Assembly (NCBI RefSeq): GCF_034676545.1
Contig: NZ_JAUCBZ010000015.1
Coordinates: 2,325,001-2,389,000 of the forward strand
Reading direction: 5' to 3'
DNA: 64,000 nucleotides
From: Pararhodobacter sp.
Lineage (GTDB): Bacteria > Pseudomonadota > Alphaproteobacteria > Rhodobacterales > Rhodobacteraceae
Both the position numbers and the translations under genes were made by a program. Below the pieces are notes generated by a model. It saw nothing but the letters and a program-made list of their open reading frames with translations, had not been told where the DNA came from and made no database searches. Shown piece by piece: positions 34,933-44,749 of this stretch. Each line of letters opens with the position of its first letter. The first letter of the stretch is position 1.

Positions 34933-36537
34933 ATGCGCCTGACATCTTCCGTCCTGACCAACTCCGACGCCTTCAAAGCCAACCGTGCCGCGCATCTCGA
35001 GGCTTTGGCGCAAGTGGCCGAGGCCGCGCAGCATGCGACGATGGGTGGCGGCGAGAAAGCGCGCGCGCGCCACGTCAGCCGCGGCAAGATGCTGCCCCGC
35101 GACCGGGTGGCCAACCTGCTCGATGCGGGCTCGCCGTTCCTCGAGATCGGCGCGACCGCCGCCCATGACATGTACAAAGGCGCGGCCCCCGGCGCGGGCG
35201 TGATCACCGGCATTGGCCGGGTCATGGGCCTTGACGTGATGATCGTGTGCAACGACGCCACGGTGAAGGGCGGCACCTATTACCCGATGACGGTGAAAAA
35301 GCACCTGCGCGCCCAGGAAATCGCCCAGGAAAACAATCTGCCCTGCGTCTATCTGGTCGACTCGGGCGGCGCCAACCTGCCCAACCAGGACGAGGTCTTC
35401 CCCGACCGCGACCATTTCGGCCGGATCTTTTACAACCAGGCCAACATGTCGGCGCGCGGCATCCCGCAGATTGCCGTGGTGATGGGGTCGTGCACCGCGG
35501 GCGGGGCCTATGTTCCGGCGATGTCGGACGTCACCATCATCGTCAAGGATCAGGGCACGATCTTTCTCGCCGGGCCGCCCTTGGTCAAGGCCGCCACCGG
35601 CGAGATTGTCACCGCCGAGGATCTGGGCGGCGGCGATGTGCACACGCGCCTGTCTGGCGTCGCCGATTATCTGGCCGAGGATGACGCCCATGCGCTGGCC
35701 CTCGCGCGCCGCGCGATCGGTCACCTGAACCGGCGCAAACCCGACACCGTGCTCTGGCAACCCTCCGAAGAGCCGGCCTATGACCCGGATGAAATCCTGG
35801 GCGCGGTGCCCGCCGATCTGCGCACGCCCTATGACATCCGCGAGGTGATCGCGCGGCTGGTCGATGGCTCGCGCTTTGATGAATTCAAGCCGCGCTTCGG
35901 CGAAACGCTGGTCACCGGCTTCGCCCATCTCAAAGGGTGCCCGGTCGGCCTCATCGCCAACAATGGCGTGCTGTTTTCCGAGGCCGCCGTGAAGGGCGCG
36001 CATTTCGTCGAACTGTGTAGCCAGCGCAAGATCCCCTTGATATTCCTGCAAAACATCACCGGCTTCATGGTCGGGCGCAAATACGAAAACGAAGGGATCG
36101 CGCGGCATGGGGCCAAGCTGGTAACCGCCGTGGCGACAACCGCCGTGCCGAAAATCACCATGATCATCGGCGGCAGCTTCGGCGCGGGCAACTATGGCAT
36201 GTCGGGGCGCGCCTATCAGCCGCGTTTCCTGTGGTCCTGGCCCAGCTCGCGCATCTCGGTGATGGGCGGCGAACAGGCGGCCGGCGTTCTGGCCACGGTC
36301 AAGCGTGACGGGATCGAGCGGGCAGGCGGCCAGTGGTCGGCCGACGAGGAAGCCGCCTTCAAGCGCCCGACCCTGGACATGTTCGAGCGCCAGTCGCACC
36401 CGCTCTACGCCTCGGCGCGGCTCTGGGATGACGGCATCATCGACCCGCGCAAATCGCGCGATGTGCTGTCACTGTCGCTGACCACCGCCCTGAATGCCCC
36501 CATCGAGGACACACGTTTCGGCGTGTTCCGGATGTGA
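34933..36537 (+). CDS. mccB: 3-methylcrotonyl-CoA carboxylase, carboxyltransferase (beta) subunit
   Basis: This 534-residue subunit transfers CO2 from carboxybiotin to 3-methylcrotonyl-CoA in leucine degradation. It has the two crotonase-like halves of acyl-CoA carboxyltransferases: GIGRVMGLDVMIVCNDATVKGGTYYP and YLVDSGGANLPNQDEVFPD in the N half, and GLIANNGVLFSEAAVKGAHFVELC with QNITGFMVGRKYENEGIARHGAK in the C half. The latter wording is typical of MCC rather than propionyl-CoA carboxylase. GGGGAG precedes the ATG. The biotin subunit follows 145 bases later on the same strand, with a dispersed repeat in between. Confidence 0.95.
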   Translation: MRLTSSVLTNSDAFKANRAAHLEALAQVAEAAQHATMGGGEKARARHVSRGKMLPRDRVANLLDAGSPFLEIGATAAHDMYKGAAPGAGVITGIGRVMGLDVMIVCNDATVKGGTYYPMTVKKHLRAQEIAQENNLPCVYLVDSGGANLPNQDEVFPDRDHFGRIFYNQANMSARGIPQIAVVMGSCTAGGAYVPAMSDVTIIVKDQGTIFLAGPPLVKAATGEIVTAEDLGGGDVHTRLSGVADYLAEDDAHALALARRAIGHLNRRKPDTVLWQPSEEPAYDPDEILGAVPADLRTPYDIREVIARLVDGSRFDEFKPRFGETLVTGFAHLKGCPVGLIANNGVLFSEAAVKGAHFVELCSQRKIPLIFLQNITGFMVGRKYENEGIARHGAKLVTAVATTAVPKITMIIGGSFGAGNYGMSGRAYQPRFLWSWPSSRISVMGGEQAAGVLATVKRDGIERAGGQWSADEEAAFKRPTLDMFERQSHPLYASARLWDDGIIDPRKSRDVLSLSLTTALNAPIEDTRFGVFRM

Positions 36538-36605
36538 TGACCGCGCCCGCCGCCTCGGCGCAGCACGCCAAAGCCTTGGGTTTTCTCGCGATGACCCTGT
36601 GTTCT

Positions 36606-36660
36606 CTATCTCATCTTGCCCAAAATACTCCGGGGGTTCGGGGGCAGCGCCCCCGTCCGT
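36606..36660 (-). repeat. dispersed repeat: GC palindrome plus GAGTATTTT core
   Basis: Read on the minus strand, GGGGGCGCTGCCCCC is followed by an ACCCCCGGAGTATTTTGGGC segment and then AAGATGAGAT. The second half matches the copy at 54913-54934 at nearly all positions. It sits in the mccB-mccA gap and can fold into a strong hairpin, which may attenuate transcription into mccA or protect the mccB message. Confidence 0.65.
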
Positions 36661-36682
36661 CGCTTGCCAGAGGAGCAAAACC

Positions 36683-38614
36683 ATGTTCAGCAAGATCCTG
36701 ATCGCCAACCGGGGCGAAATTGCCTGCCGCGTCATTCAATCCGCCCGCTCGATGGGCGTGCGCACCGTGGCCGTGTATTCCGAGGCCGACGCCCATGCCC
36801 GACACGTCGCACTGGCCGACGAGGCCATTCTGATCGGTGGCCCGCGCCCCGCCGACAGCTACCTCAAGGGCGACCGCATCATTCAGGCGGCGCTTGAGAC
36901 CGGCGCGCAAGCCATCCATCCCGGCTATGGGTTTCTCTCCGAGAACCCCGACTTCGTCGAGGCGGTCACCGCCGCGGGCCTCACCTTCATCGGCCCCTCG
37001 GCCACAGCGATCCGGGCGATGGGCCTGAAAGACGCCGCCAAAGCCCTGATGCAAGAGGCCGGCGTGCCGGTGGTGCCGGGGTATATGGGCGAAAATCAGG
37101 ACCCTGAACATCTGGCCAAGGCGGCGAAGGACATCGGTTATCCGGTGCTGATCAAGGCCGTCGCGGGGGGCGGTGGCAAAGGGATGCGGCTGGTCGAGGA
37201 TCCGCGAAAATTTGCCGAGGCGCTGGCATCGGCACAGGGCGAGGCGGCGACCGCGTTCGGCAACGCGCATGTCTTGATCGAGAAATACATCCAGAAACCA
37301 CGCCACATCGAGGTGCAGGTGTTTGGCGACGGCACGCACGCGCTGCATCTGTTCGAGCGCGATTGCTCGCTGCAACGCCGTCACCAGAAGGTCATCGAAG
37401 AGGCCCCGGCCCCCGGCATGACCGCCGAGATGCGCGCGGCGATGGGTCAGGCGGCGGTCAAGGCCGCCGAGGCGATCGGTTATTCCGGCGCGGGCACCGT
37501 GGAATTCATCGTCGATGGCTCCAAAGGTCTGCGCACCGACGGGTTCTGGTTCATGGAAATGAACACCCGTCTGCAAGTCGAACATCCGGTGACCGAGGCG
37601 ATCACCGGCGTCGATCTGGTCGCGTGGCAATTGCGCGTGGCCGCCGGCGAAAGCCTGCCCGCGCGGCAAGAAGATCTGACAATCAACGGCCACGCCTTCG
37701 AGGCGCGCCTGTATGCCGAGGACGTGCCCGCCGGGTTCCTGCCCGCCACCGGCACGCTCGATCATCTGGTGTTCCCGGATTTCGCGCGCATCGACAGCGG
37801 CGTGCGTCAGGGCGATACGATCAGCCCGTGGTACGATCCGATGATCGCCAAACTCATCACCCACGGCCCGACCCGCGCCATTGCGCTGGCCCGGCTGCAG
37901 GCCGCGCTCGAGGGGACGCAAGTCGCGGGTTCGGTGACCAACCTCGATTTTCTGGGCGCACTGACCCGGCACGCGGGGTTCAAGGCGGGTGACGTCGATA
38001 CCGACCTGATCGGCCGTGACCTCGACCGCCTGACCGTGCAGCCCGAGGTTTCGCAATCCGCCGTGGCCCTGGCCGCGCTGGCGGCGTCGGGCGCGGGGCA
38101 GGGCACTGAACTCGCAGGATTTTCCCTATGGTCTCCGGTCTGGCAATCGGTTCCCTTGAGCCTTGGCGAGACTGCCTATGACTGTGCCGTGGCCCGCGTT
38201 GACGACCGGTGGGGCGTGCGCATTGATGGCACCGAATTGAGCGCCGAACAGCGCGCGGGCGCGTGGTGGATCGACGGCAAACGCGCCGATGGCGTGGCGA
38301 TTTCCACGCGCGCCCGGGTCTCGGTATTTGGCGCGACGACGGTGCATTTCGCCCGCCACGATCCGCTCGATGTCGTGGCCGACGGTGGCGCGGGGGCCGG
38401 GGTGGTGCTGGCACCGATGCCGGGTCTGGTGAAATCGGTGTTCGTCAAGGCCGGTGACGTGGTCGAGAAAGGCGCGCGTCTGGCGGTTCTGGAGGCCATG
38501 AAAATGGAGCACACCCTGACCGCCGGCCGTGATGGCACGGTGGCCGACGTTTACGCCAAGGCGGGCGATCAGGTCGAGGCCGGGTCGGCGCTGATCGTGC
38601 TCGAAGAGGAATGA
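36683..38614 (+). CDS. mccA: 3-methylcrotonyl-CoA carboxylase, biotin-containing (alpha) subunit
   Basis: This 643-residue subunit carries biotin carboxylase (residues 1-450) and a biotin carboxyl carrier domain at the end. Visible are MFSKILIANRGEIACRVIQSA, the ATP-grasp lid KAVAGGGGKGMRLV, EMNTRLQVEHPVTEAITGVDLV and the biotinyl lysine in LEAMKMEHTL. With mccB it makes 3-methylglutaconyl-CoA. The start at 36683 follows AGAGGAG; the frame upstream runs through the dispersed repeat and is not used. The stop overlaps the DUF455 gene by ATGA. The expected next genes, methylglutaconyl-CoA hydratase and HMG-CoA lyase, are not here. Confidence 0.95.
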   Translation: MFSKILIANRGEIACRVIQSARSMGVRTVAVYSEADAHARHVALADEAILIGGPRPADSYLKGDRIIQAALETGAQAIHPGYGFLSENPDFVEAVTAAGLTFIGPSATAIRAMGLKDAAKALMQEAGVPVVPGYMGENQDPEHLAKAAKDIGYPVLIKAVAGGGGKGMRLVEDPRKFAEALASAQGEAATAFGNAHVLIEKYIQKPRHIEVQVFGDGTHALHLFERDCSLQRRHQKVIEEAPAPGMTAEMRAAMGQAAVKAAEAIGYSGAGTVEFIVDGSKGLRTDGFWFMEMNTRLQVEHPVTEAITGVDLVAWQLRVAAGESLPARQEDLTINGHAFEARLYAEDVPAGFLPATGTLDHLVFPDFARIDSGVRQGDTISPWYDPMIAKLITHGPTRAIALARLQAALEGTQVAGSVTNLDFLGALTRHAGFKAGDVDTDLIGRDLDRLTVQPEVSQSAVALAALAASGAGQGTELAGFSLWSPVWQSVPLSLGETAYDCAVARVDDRWGVRIDGTELSAEQRAGAWWIDGKRADGVAISTRARVSVFGATTVHFARHDPLDVVADGGAGAGVVLAPMPGLVKSVFVKAGDVVEKGARLAVLEAMKMEHTLTAGRDGTVADVYAKAGDQVEAGSALIVLEEE

Positions 38615-39459
38615 CAGACATTCCGGGCACCCTGGCGGCCTGTGCCGACGCGGTGTTGCGCACCGCCGACGGGCGCGCCAAGACCGCCTTTTCCAAACGC
38701 TGCGCCGAGGCCTGGTTCGCGGCGCGCGCGGTGGGCACGCCGATGCCGATCGGCCACGGCAACCCGCCCGACACCCCCGCGCGGCCCGACACGCCGGTGC
38801 TGCTGGAGCCACGCGACATGCCGCGCCGTCGCCCCGGCAAAGCGAGCGGGCGCACGGCGTTGCTCCACGCCGTCGCCCATATCGAACTCAACGCGGTGGA
38901 TCTGCATTGGGACATCATCTCGCGGTTTTCCGAGGTCAGGATGCCGCTGGGCTTTTATGATGACTGGGTCAAGTCGGCGGCCGAAGAATCCAAGCATTTC
39001 AACCTTGTCTGCGATGTTCTTGAGCAGATGGGCAGCCATTACGGGGCCATGCCCGCCCATGCCTATATGTGGCAGGCCGCCTCGGATACCGCCACGGATT
39101 TCATGGGGCGGCTGGCGGTTGTGCCGATGGTGCTCGAGGCGCGCGGCCTTGATGTGACCCCCGGCATGATCGACCTGTTCCGCGCCGCTGGTGTCACAGA
39201 GGCGGTTGCCGCACTGGAAACCATCTATGCCGAGGAAGTGGGCCATGTTGCCTATGGCTCAAAATGGTTTCATTTTCTCTGCGGCCGCCATGACCTCGAC
39301 CCGAAAGACACGTTTCACGCGCTGGTGCGACAGTATTTTCACGGCCTGCTCAAGCCACCGTTCAACGAGGAAAAGCGCGCCGAAGCCGGAATTCCCCCGG
39401 ATTTCTACTGGCCACTGACCGAAGAACACCCCGCGAACATCGCCCGATTCGACAGCTAA
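38611..39459 (+). CDS. DUF455 ferritin-like protein
   Basis: This 282-residue protein belongs to DUF455, a helical family related to ferritin-like diiron proteins. Putative metal ligands are the carboxylates and histidines of AVAHIELNAVDLHWD, AAEESKHFNLV, LEARGLDVTPGM and YAEEVGHVAYGSKWF, in the ExxH spacing of diiron sites. A tRNA-hydroxylating role (as in MiaE) has been proposed for relatives but is not proven. It begins inside the mccA stop (ATGA), so it is co-expressed with the carboxylase, though a functional link is not obvious. The final residues after YWPLTEEHP are poorly conserved. Confidence 0.82.
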   Translation: MTDIPGTLAACADAVLRTADGRAKTAFSKRCAEAWFAARAVGTPMPIGHGNPPDTPARPDTPVLLEPRDMPRRRPGKASGRTALLHAVAHIELNAVDLHWDIISRFSEVRMPLGFYDDWVKSAAEESKHFNLVCDVLEQMGSHYGAMPAHAYMWQAASDTATDFMGRLAVVPMVLEARGLDVTPGMIDLFRAAGVTEAVAALETIYAEEVGHVAYGSKWFHFLCGRHDLDPKDTFHALVRQYFHGLLKPPFNEEKRAEAGIPPDFYWPLTEEHPANIARFDS

Positions 39460-39643
39460 GCCTGTGGAAAGACAGGCCAACAGGCGGTTTCTCGCCGATT
39501 TTCCGCATCCAGAGCGATGCGGCTCCGCAACAGATTGCAAAAGAGTTGCAGCACCGTGAGGTGGACGTTAACAGTTGCGCAAAAGCCACGCGCCCCGCGC
39601 GCGCGGTGGTCAAGTAAGGCGCCATGCTCAGCGAGGGACATTT

Positions 39644-40974
39644 GTGAAGGCTTGGATCGAAAGACTGAACCACGCGTTGGAACGCTATCTTCCTGAAAAA
39701 CGTTTGTTTTTGCGCTCTGAAAACAGCACCCGGTTTGTGCGGCTGCGGCGGTTTCGCAGGCCGTGATCTTGACGGGCACGATCAGCTACATGGCCTGGAG
39801 CCTGGTGGCGACCTCGATTCTGTTCTTCGAGGTGGTGGGCTCGAACGACATGCGCGCCTCGGCGCAGCGCGAACAGATGTATTTCGAGACCCGCCTGAAC
39901 GACATCGCCGCCCAGCGTGATCAATCCGACGCCGAGGCACAGGCCGCGCACAACCGCTATGGCGAGGCGATGGACCGGGTTGCCACCATGCAGGGCCAGA
40001 TCCTGAGCAGCGAACAGCGCATCATGGAGCTGACGCAAGGCATCGACACCTTGCAATCCAATCTGCGCAGCTTGCTGGATCAACGCAATGCCGCGATGAC
40101 GCGCCTGGCCGAACTGGAATCCGCCGATACCAATGCCGAACTGATCGTCGCCGGGCAGCAATTGGCCGAGGTCGAGCAGACGCTCGACTTCCTGATGAGC
40201 GCGCTTGGCGAGACCGCCGATGAGCGCGAAGCGATGCGCGCCATGGCCGATGGTGCGGCCCAGCAGGTTGAACATCTGGCGCTGGAATACCGCCTGATCC
40301 AGGATCGCAACACCCGCATTTTCTCTCAGCTCGAAGAAGCCGTCGAAACCTCGATGCTGCCGCTGGAGCGCATGTTCCGCGCCGCCGGGCTGCCGCCCGA
40401 GCAAATCCTTCAGCAGGTGCGCTCCGGCTATCAGACGCGGCAAGCCTCGCTGTCGCCGATTTCCATCTCGACCAGCGGCACGCTGGACCCGCAAGGCGAC
40501 GAGTTGCGCGCCAATACCGTGCTGGCCGCGCTGTCCGAGATTGATCTCTACCGAATCGCGGCCGAGCGCACGCCGTTCGCGATTCCCGTCTCGGGGGTGC
40601 GCCGCACCTCGGGCTTTGGTACGCGCCGCGACCCGATGACCGGCCGTTCGCGGTCTCATAATGGCGTTGACTGGGCCGGGCCACAGGGCACGCCGATCTA
40701 CGCAACCGCCGATGGCATTGTCACCCATGCCGGACGGCAAAGCGGCTTTGGCAATCTGGTTACCATTCAGCATGAATTCGGCATTGAGACGTATTACGCG
40801 CACTTGCATCGCATCAACGTGACCGAGGGCCAAAGGGTCTCGCGCGGGGATCGAATTGGTGCTATGGGCACGACAGGCCGGTCCACCGGGGTTCATTTGC
40901 ACTATGAAATCCGTGTTGGTGGCAGACCCATCAATCCTTTGACCTATATAAGGGCAGCACAGAATGTTTTCTAA
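39644..40974 (+). pseudogene. M23-family peptidoglycan peptidase with N-terminal frameshift
   Basis: A GTG start at 39644 behind GAGGGA opens with KAWIERLNHALERYLPEKRLFLRSENSTRFVRL, the standard cytoplasmic segment of these proteins. At 39744-39752 one base is missing and the frame continues as VILTGTISYMAWSLVATSILFF (transmembrane helix), a coiled coil of about 150 residues, and the LytM domain with SGFGTRRDPMTGRSRSHNGVDWAG and GVHLHYEIRVGG. His and Asp zinc ligands are intact. Restoring the base gives a 443-residue LmdC-like protein. It overlaps the bactofilin gene by 11 bases, the usual partner in cell-shape control. Translation from an internal start near 39763 is possible but would lose the N-terminus. 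Confidence 0.82.
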
Positions 40975-41628
40975 GAGCAGGATCAACGAAACCGCCCCAC
41001 GCGCTGAACCCCCGCGCGCCCCTGAGCCACAAAAAAGCCCGGCCTCCGGTTTCGTACCGCGTCCTTCGCTGGATCAGGGCGGCGCACCGTCCGAGACCGC
41101 GCCGCGCAACAAACCCGTGGCCTCGGCGCTGTCGTCCGATCTTCAGATCACCGGCAACCTGCGCACCACCGGCGATATCAACATCGAGGGCGTGGTGGAT
41201 GGCGATATCCGCGCGCATCTGTTGATTGTGGGTGAAAGTGCCACGATTCGCGGCGAGATCGTCGCGGATGACATCGTCATCAATGGCCGCGTGATTGGCC
41301 GCGTGCGCGGTCTCAAGGTCCGCTTGACCTCTACCGCGCGCGTCGAGGGGGATATCATCCACAAGACCATCGCCATTGAATCGGGCGCGCATTTTGAAGG
41401 TTCGGTGCAGCGTCAGGATGATCCTCTGGCGACCAAGCAGCCAACCCAGCAGCGTCAGGCCGCCGCCCCGACTCCGCCGCCCCGAACCCGGCTGCATCGG
41501 CACAGCCGCGGCCCAGCGAAAACCCGTCGCCCTCGAACAACGCGCCCCGTCCGGCCGCGCCCGAGGCCGCATCGGCATCGTTTCGGCCCGCGGCCCCCAA
41601 ACCCCCGGTTGATTCGAAAAAGCCTTGA
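40964..41628 (+). pseudogene. bactofilin with C-terminal frameshift
   Basis: The bactofilin core (about residues 55-150: SALSSDLQITGNLRTTGDINIEG, then GDIRAHLLIVGESATIRGEI, then GRVRGLKVRLTSTARVEGDI) is intact and would polymerise into membrane-linked filaments. After the CCCC tract at 41466-41469 the frame carries on into an implausible Arg/His-rich tail running to 41716 through a terminator. One base back in phase, the sequence encodes a Pro/Ala/Ser-rich tail ending in PPVDSKKP and a TGA at 41626-41628, typical of the family. A missing C best explains this. Even as written, the polymer domain would be made. It forms a unit with the M23 peptidase gene. Confidence 0.82.
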
Positions 41629-41643
41629 GGCACGAAGTCTCAG

Positions 41644-41694
41644 TGTCGCCGCATCACGGCGACACCTGAAACGGGGGGCCAACTGGCCCCCCGT
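41644..41694 (+). terminator. double hairpin terminator after bactofilin
   Basis: Two perfect stems follow the corrected bactofilin stop: TGTCGCCG/CGGCGACA (41644-41664) and ACGGGGGGCC/GGCCCCCCGT (41671-41694). A short T run follows the second on the plus strand. It also lies just past the stop of the convergent DUF2189 gene and could serve both directions. Confidence 0.7.
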
Positions 41695-41712
41695 TTGCGT
41701 TCGTCCGCTGGG

Positions 41713-42498
41713 TTAGTCCGGCTTTGCCAACAAACGCCGGTACAAATGCCAACTGGCATGACCAAACATCGGCAGCACGATGAACAGCCCCAAGAACAGC
41801 GGCACCATGCCGATGAAAAGCCCCAGCGCAATGGTCGCGGCCCAGATTGCCATCACCACCGGATTGGTTGTGACACAGGCAAAGCTGGTGATCATCGCGG
41901 TGATGAAATCGACCTCCCGGTCCAGCAGCAGTGGCAGGCTGACCACGGTCAGGGCGTAGAACATCGACGCCATGACACCACCAATCGCCGTGCCGACCAG
42001 CAGCATCATCAATCCGTTGCCGGTGAACAGCATGGTCAGCGACGAGTCGGTGATGGGCTGAAGGCCGAAGAACAGCGCAAAGATCGTATGCGCCAGAAAC
42101 ACCCAGAACATGAACACCAGCAGGACGAACATCGCCATGGACGGCACCTGCCGATCCTTTTGCGCAAAGACCGCACCAAAGACCGACCCCAGCCCCAAGG
42201 CATCGCCATTTTCCAGGCGGCGGCTGACCTCATAGAGGCCGGTGGCGGCGAAAGGTGCGAGGATGGGAAAGCCCACGGCGATGGGGATGAACCAGTATTC
42301 CGCCGCCGAGGCGGCGAAAATCGCGTACATCACCATACCGCCCAGAACGTAAAACGCGCTGAACAGGATGCCATACAGCGGCGCGCGTTTGAAATCGTGC
42401 AGCCCCAGGCGCAGGCAATCCCACAGATCGCCCGTGGTGATGCGCGATGGGTCGGGAAGTGTGGCCGCCGGGGCGTGGTGTGGTGTGGTGTCTGACAT
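41713..42498 (-). CDS. DUF2189 integral membrane protein
   Basis: This 261-residue protein has six or seven hydrophobic segments. The segment LRLGLHDFKRAPLYGILFSAFYVLGG at the N-terminus and FPILAPFAATGLYEVSRRLENG are diagnostic for DUF2189, a membrane family of unknown function that is sometimes annotated as a cytochrome c oxidase subunit I-like protein. Acidic and Pro-rich residues precede the first helix. It is convergent with the bactofilin gene, and no operon partner is visible. Confidence 0.85.
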   Translation of the reverse strand: MSDTTPHHAPAATLPDPSRITTGDLWDCLRLGLHDFKRAPLYGILFSAFYVLGGMVMYAIFAASAAEYWFIPIAVGFPILAPFAATGLYEVSRRLENGDALGLGSVFGAVFAQKDRQVPSMAMFVLLVFMFWVFLAHTIFALFFGLQPITDSSLTMLFTGNGLMMLLVGTAIGGVMASMFYALTVVSLPLLLDREVDFITAMITSFACVTTNPVVMAIWAATIALGLFIGMVPLFLGLFIVLPMFGHASWHLYRRLLAKPD

Positions 42499-42791
42499 GG
42501 ATCCTCCAAAGAGCGTTCGCGCGCGCGCGTTCGGGTGAACCTAGCATGGCAGGACGATGACGCAATGCGCTTTGACGGGGCGTCTGCCGTGTCCGGTGGC
42601 CGGCACCGCCGGGATCACGCCTGACGTGATCACCATGCCGCCTTGCGCCTCGCAGAAGGGGGTGCGGCCAAGCCGCCTCGCGCGACAGCCGCACCCAGGT
42701 ACCGGGTTTTCTTTGAACCAAAGCGGCGCGTGGGTCGACTTATGGTCACAAAGACGCACCCAAGCGCACCCCAAACCCCGGAGACCTCGCC
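42499..42791. other. 293-base region without a recognisable gene
   Basis: Both strands have open frames here because of high GC, and none resembles a known protein. A minus-strand frame ending CVIVLPC is compact but has no ribosome site or relatives I know. No RNA gene or clear promoter was identified. Confidence 0.4.
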
Positions 42792-42971
42792 ATGGTTCAC
42801 GCACGCCCCAAACCCCAGAGTGCGACACCCGTTGCCGTGACGCTGCTGTCCGATCTCGACATCATCACCCGCATCGAAGCCTCGCTTGCCGGGCGCGCGC
42901 GCCATTGCAGCCCGCGCAGTCGGCCGGATTTCAGCCGACTGGCACGCTACATTCACAGCCTGAAATTCTGA
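42792..42971 (+). CDS. small hypothetical protein, 59 residues
   Basis: The frame MVHARPKPQSATPVAVTLL, then SDLDIITRIEASLAGRARH, ends RPDFSRLARYIHSLKF and a TGA four bases before the convergent prfB stop. GGAG sits 7-10 bases upstream of the ATG. The composition (amphipathic helix, basic end) looks coding, but I recognise no family, and a chance frame cannot be excluded. It is short enough to be missed by default gene callers. Confidence 0.45.
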   Translation: MVHARPKPQSATPVAVTLLSDLDIITRIEASLAGRARHCSPRSRPDFSRLARYIHSLKF

Positions 42972-42975
42972 ACGC

Positions 42976-44103
42976 TCAGTCGTCGCCCTGTGCATCGGCG
43001 CGGCTTTTGCCCGAGGCATCCATCGCCAGCGTCGCCGCCATGAACCCATCCAGATCGCCATCCAGCACGCCTTGCGTGTCCGAGGTCTCATGCCCGGTGC
43101 GCAGATCCTTGACCATCTGATAGGGCTGCAACACATAGCTGCGGATCTGGTTGCCCCAGCCCGCATCGCCCTTGTTTTCATGCGCCTCGTTGATGGCCGC
43201 GTTCCGGCGGTCCAGCTCCAACTGATAGAGCCGCGATTTCAACGCCTTCATCGCGATATCGCGGTTCTGGTGCTGCGATTTCTCGGAACTGGTCACCACG
43301 ATGCCGGTGGGGTGGTGGGTGATCCGCACCGCCGAGTCGGTCGTGTTGACGTGCTGACCACCCGCCCCCGACGAGCGATAGGTATCAATGCGGATATCCT
43401 TGTCGGGCACCTCGATCTCGATGTTGTCATCGACCACCGGATAGACCCAGACCGAACTGAACGAGGTATGCCGCCGCGCCGCGCTGTCAAAGGGCGAAAT
43501 CCGCACCAACCGATGCACGCCGCTTTCCGATTTCAGCCAGCCATAGGCGTTGTGCCCGGAAATCTTGTAGGCCGCCGATTTGATACCCGCTTCCTCGCCC
43601 GACGTCTCCGAGGTCAATTCGACCTTATAGCCCTTTTTCTCGGCCCAGCGCACATACATGCGCGCCAGGATCGACGCCCAATCGCAGCTTTCCGTGCCAC
43701 CCGCGCCCGAGTTGATCTCCAGATAGGTGTCGTTCGCGTCGGCCTCGCCGTCCAGCAGCGCTTCCAATTCCTTGGCCGCGGCTTTCACGCCCAGCGCCTT
43801 CAATGCCGCCTCGGCCTCGGACACGATATCCTTGTCGCCCTCGGCCTCGCCCATTTCGATCAACTCGATATTGTCGGTCAGATCGCGCTTGATCGTCTCG
43901 TAGGTCTCGATCGCCTCCAGCAATTGCTGGCGGTCGCGCATCAGCTTTTGCGCGCGCTCCTGATCGTTCCACAGGTTCGGATCTTCGATCATCGCGTCGA
44001 ATTCTTCCAGGCGATGCTTGGCGGTTTCCCAATCCATGCGCTTGGCCAGCAGCGACAGAGACTTGTTGATGGTCTCGATCGTGGATTGGGTTTCTGCGCG
44101 CAT
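42976..44103 (-). CDS. prfB: peptide chain release factor 2
   Basis: This 375-residue factor ends translation at UGA and UAA. The stop-recognition tripeptide SPF is in RISPFDSAARRHTSF, and the catalytic GGQ is in SSGAGGQHVNTTDSAVRITHHPTG. The start at 44103 follows AAGGA. The frame is continuous from the start. There is no internal UGA and no programmed +1 frameshift of the type that regulates prfB in Escherichia coli, so control must differ. It converges with the small frame at 42792 and lies divergent from nothing closely linked; bcp follows in the same direction upstream. Confidence 0.97.
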   Translation of the reverse strand: MRAETQSTIETINKSLSLLAKRMDWETAKHRLEEFDAMIEDPNLWNDQERAQKLMRDRQQLLEAIETYETIKRDLTDNIELIEMGEAEGDKDIVSEAEAALKALGVKAAAKELEALLDGEADANDTYLEINSGAGGTESCDWASILARMYVRWAEKKGYKVELTSETSGEEAGIKSAAYKISGHNAYGWLKSESGVHRLVRISPFDSAARRHTSFSSVWVYPVVDDNIEIEVPDKDIRIDTYRSSGAGGQHVNTTDSAVRITHHPTGIVVTSSEKSQHQNRDIAMKALKSRLYQLELDRRNAAINEAHENKGDAGWGNQIRSYVLQPYQMVKDLRTGHETSDTQGVLDGDLDGFMAATLAMDASGKSRADAQGDD

Positions 44104-44205
44104 GGGGCCGTCCTTGTTCACCGTGGGGCAGGGGAGTTGCGCCCGCCCGTTGCCGCGTCTGATACCGCGACGCGGATTTACAGGCAAGGGCAGGCGCGGG
44201 GATTG

Positions 44206-44664
<459 letters not shown>

Positions 44665-44749
44665 GGGGGTTCTCCTTGTTGCTTGCGTGAGTTGTAGAGT
44701 TGATGCCGGAAGGGTAAAGGGCTGGGGCCGATATTTTCCGAGGTTTGCC

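Noticed and set aside
42541..42828. 95-codon minus-strand frame ending in CVIVLPC upstream of the DUF2189 gene
   Set aside because: It has no ribosome site, no family and an overlap with the better-supported small plus-strand frame; the evidence is too weak to call a gene.
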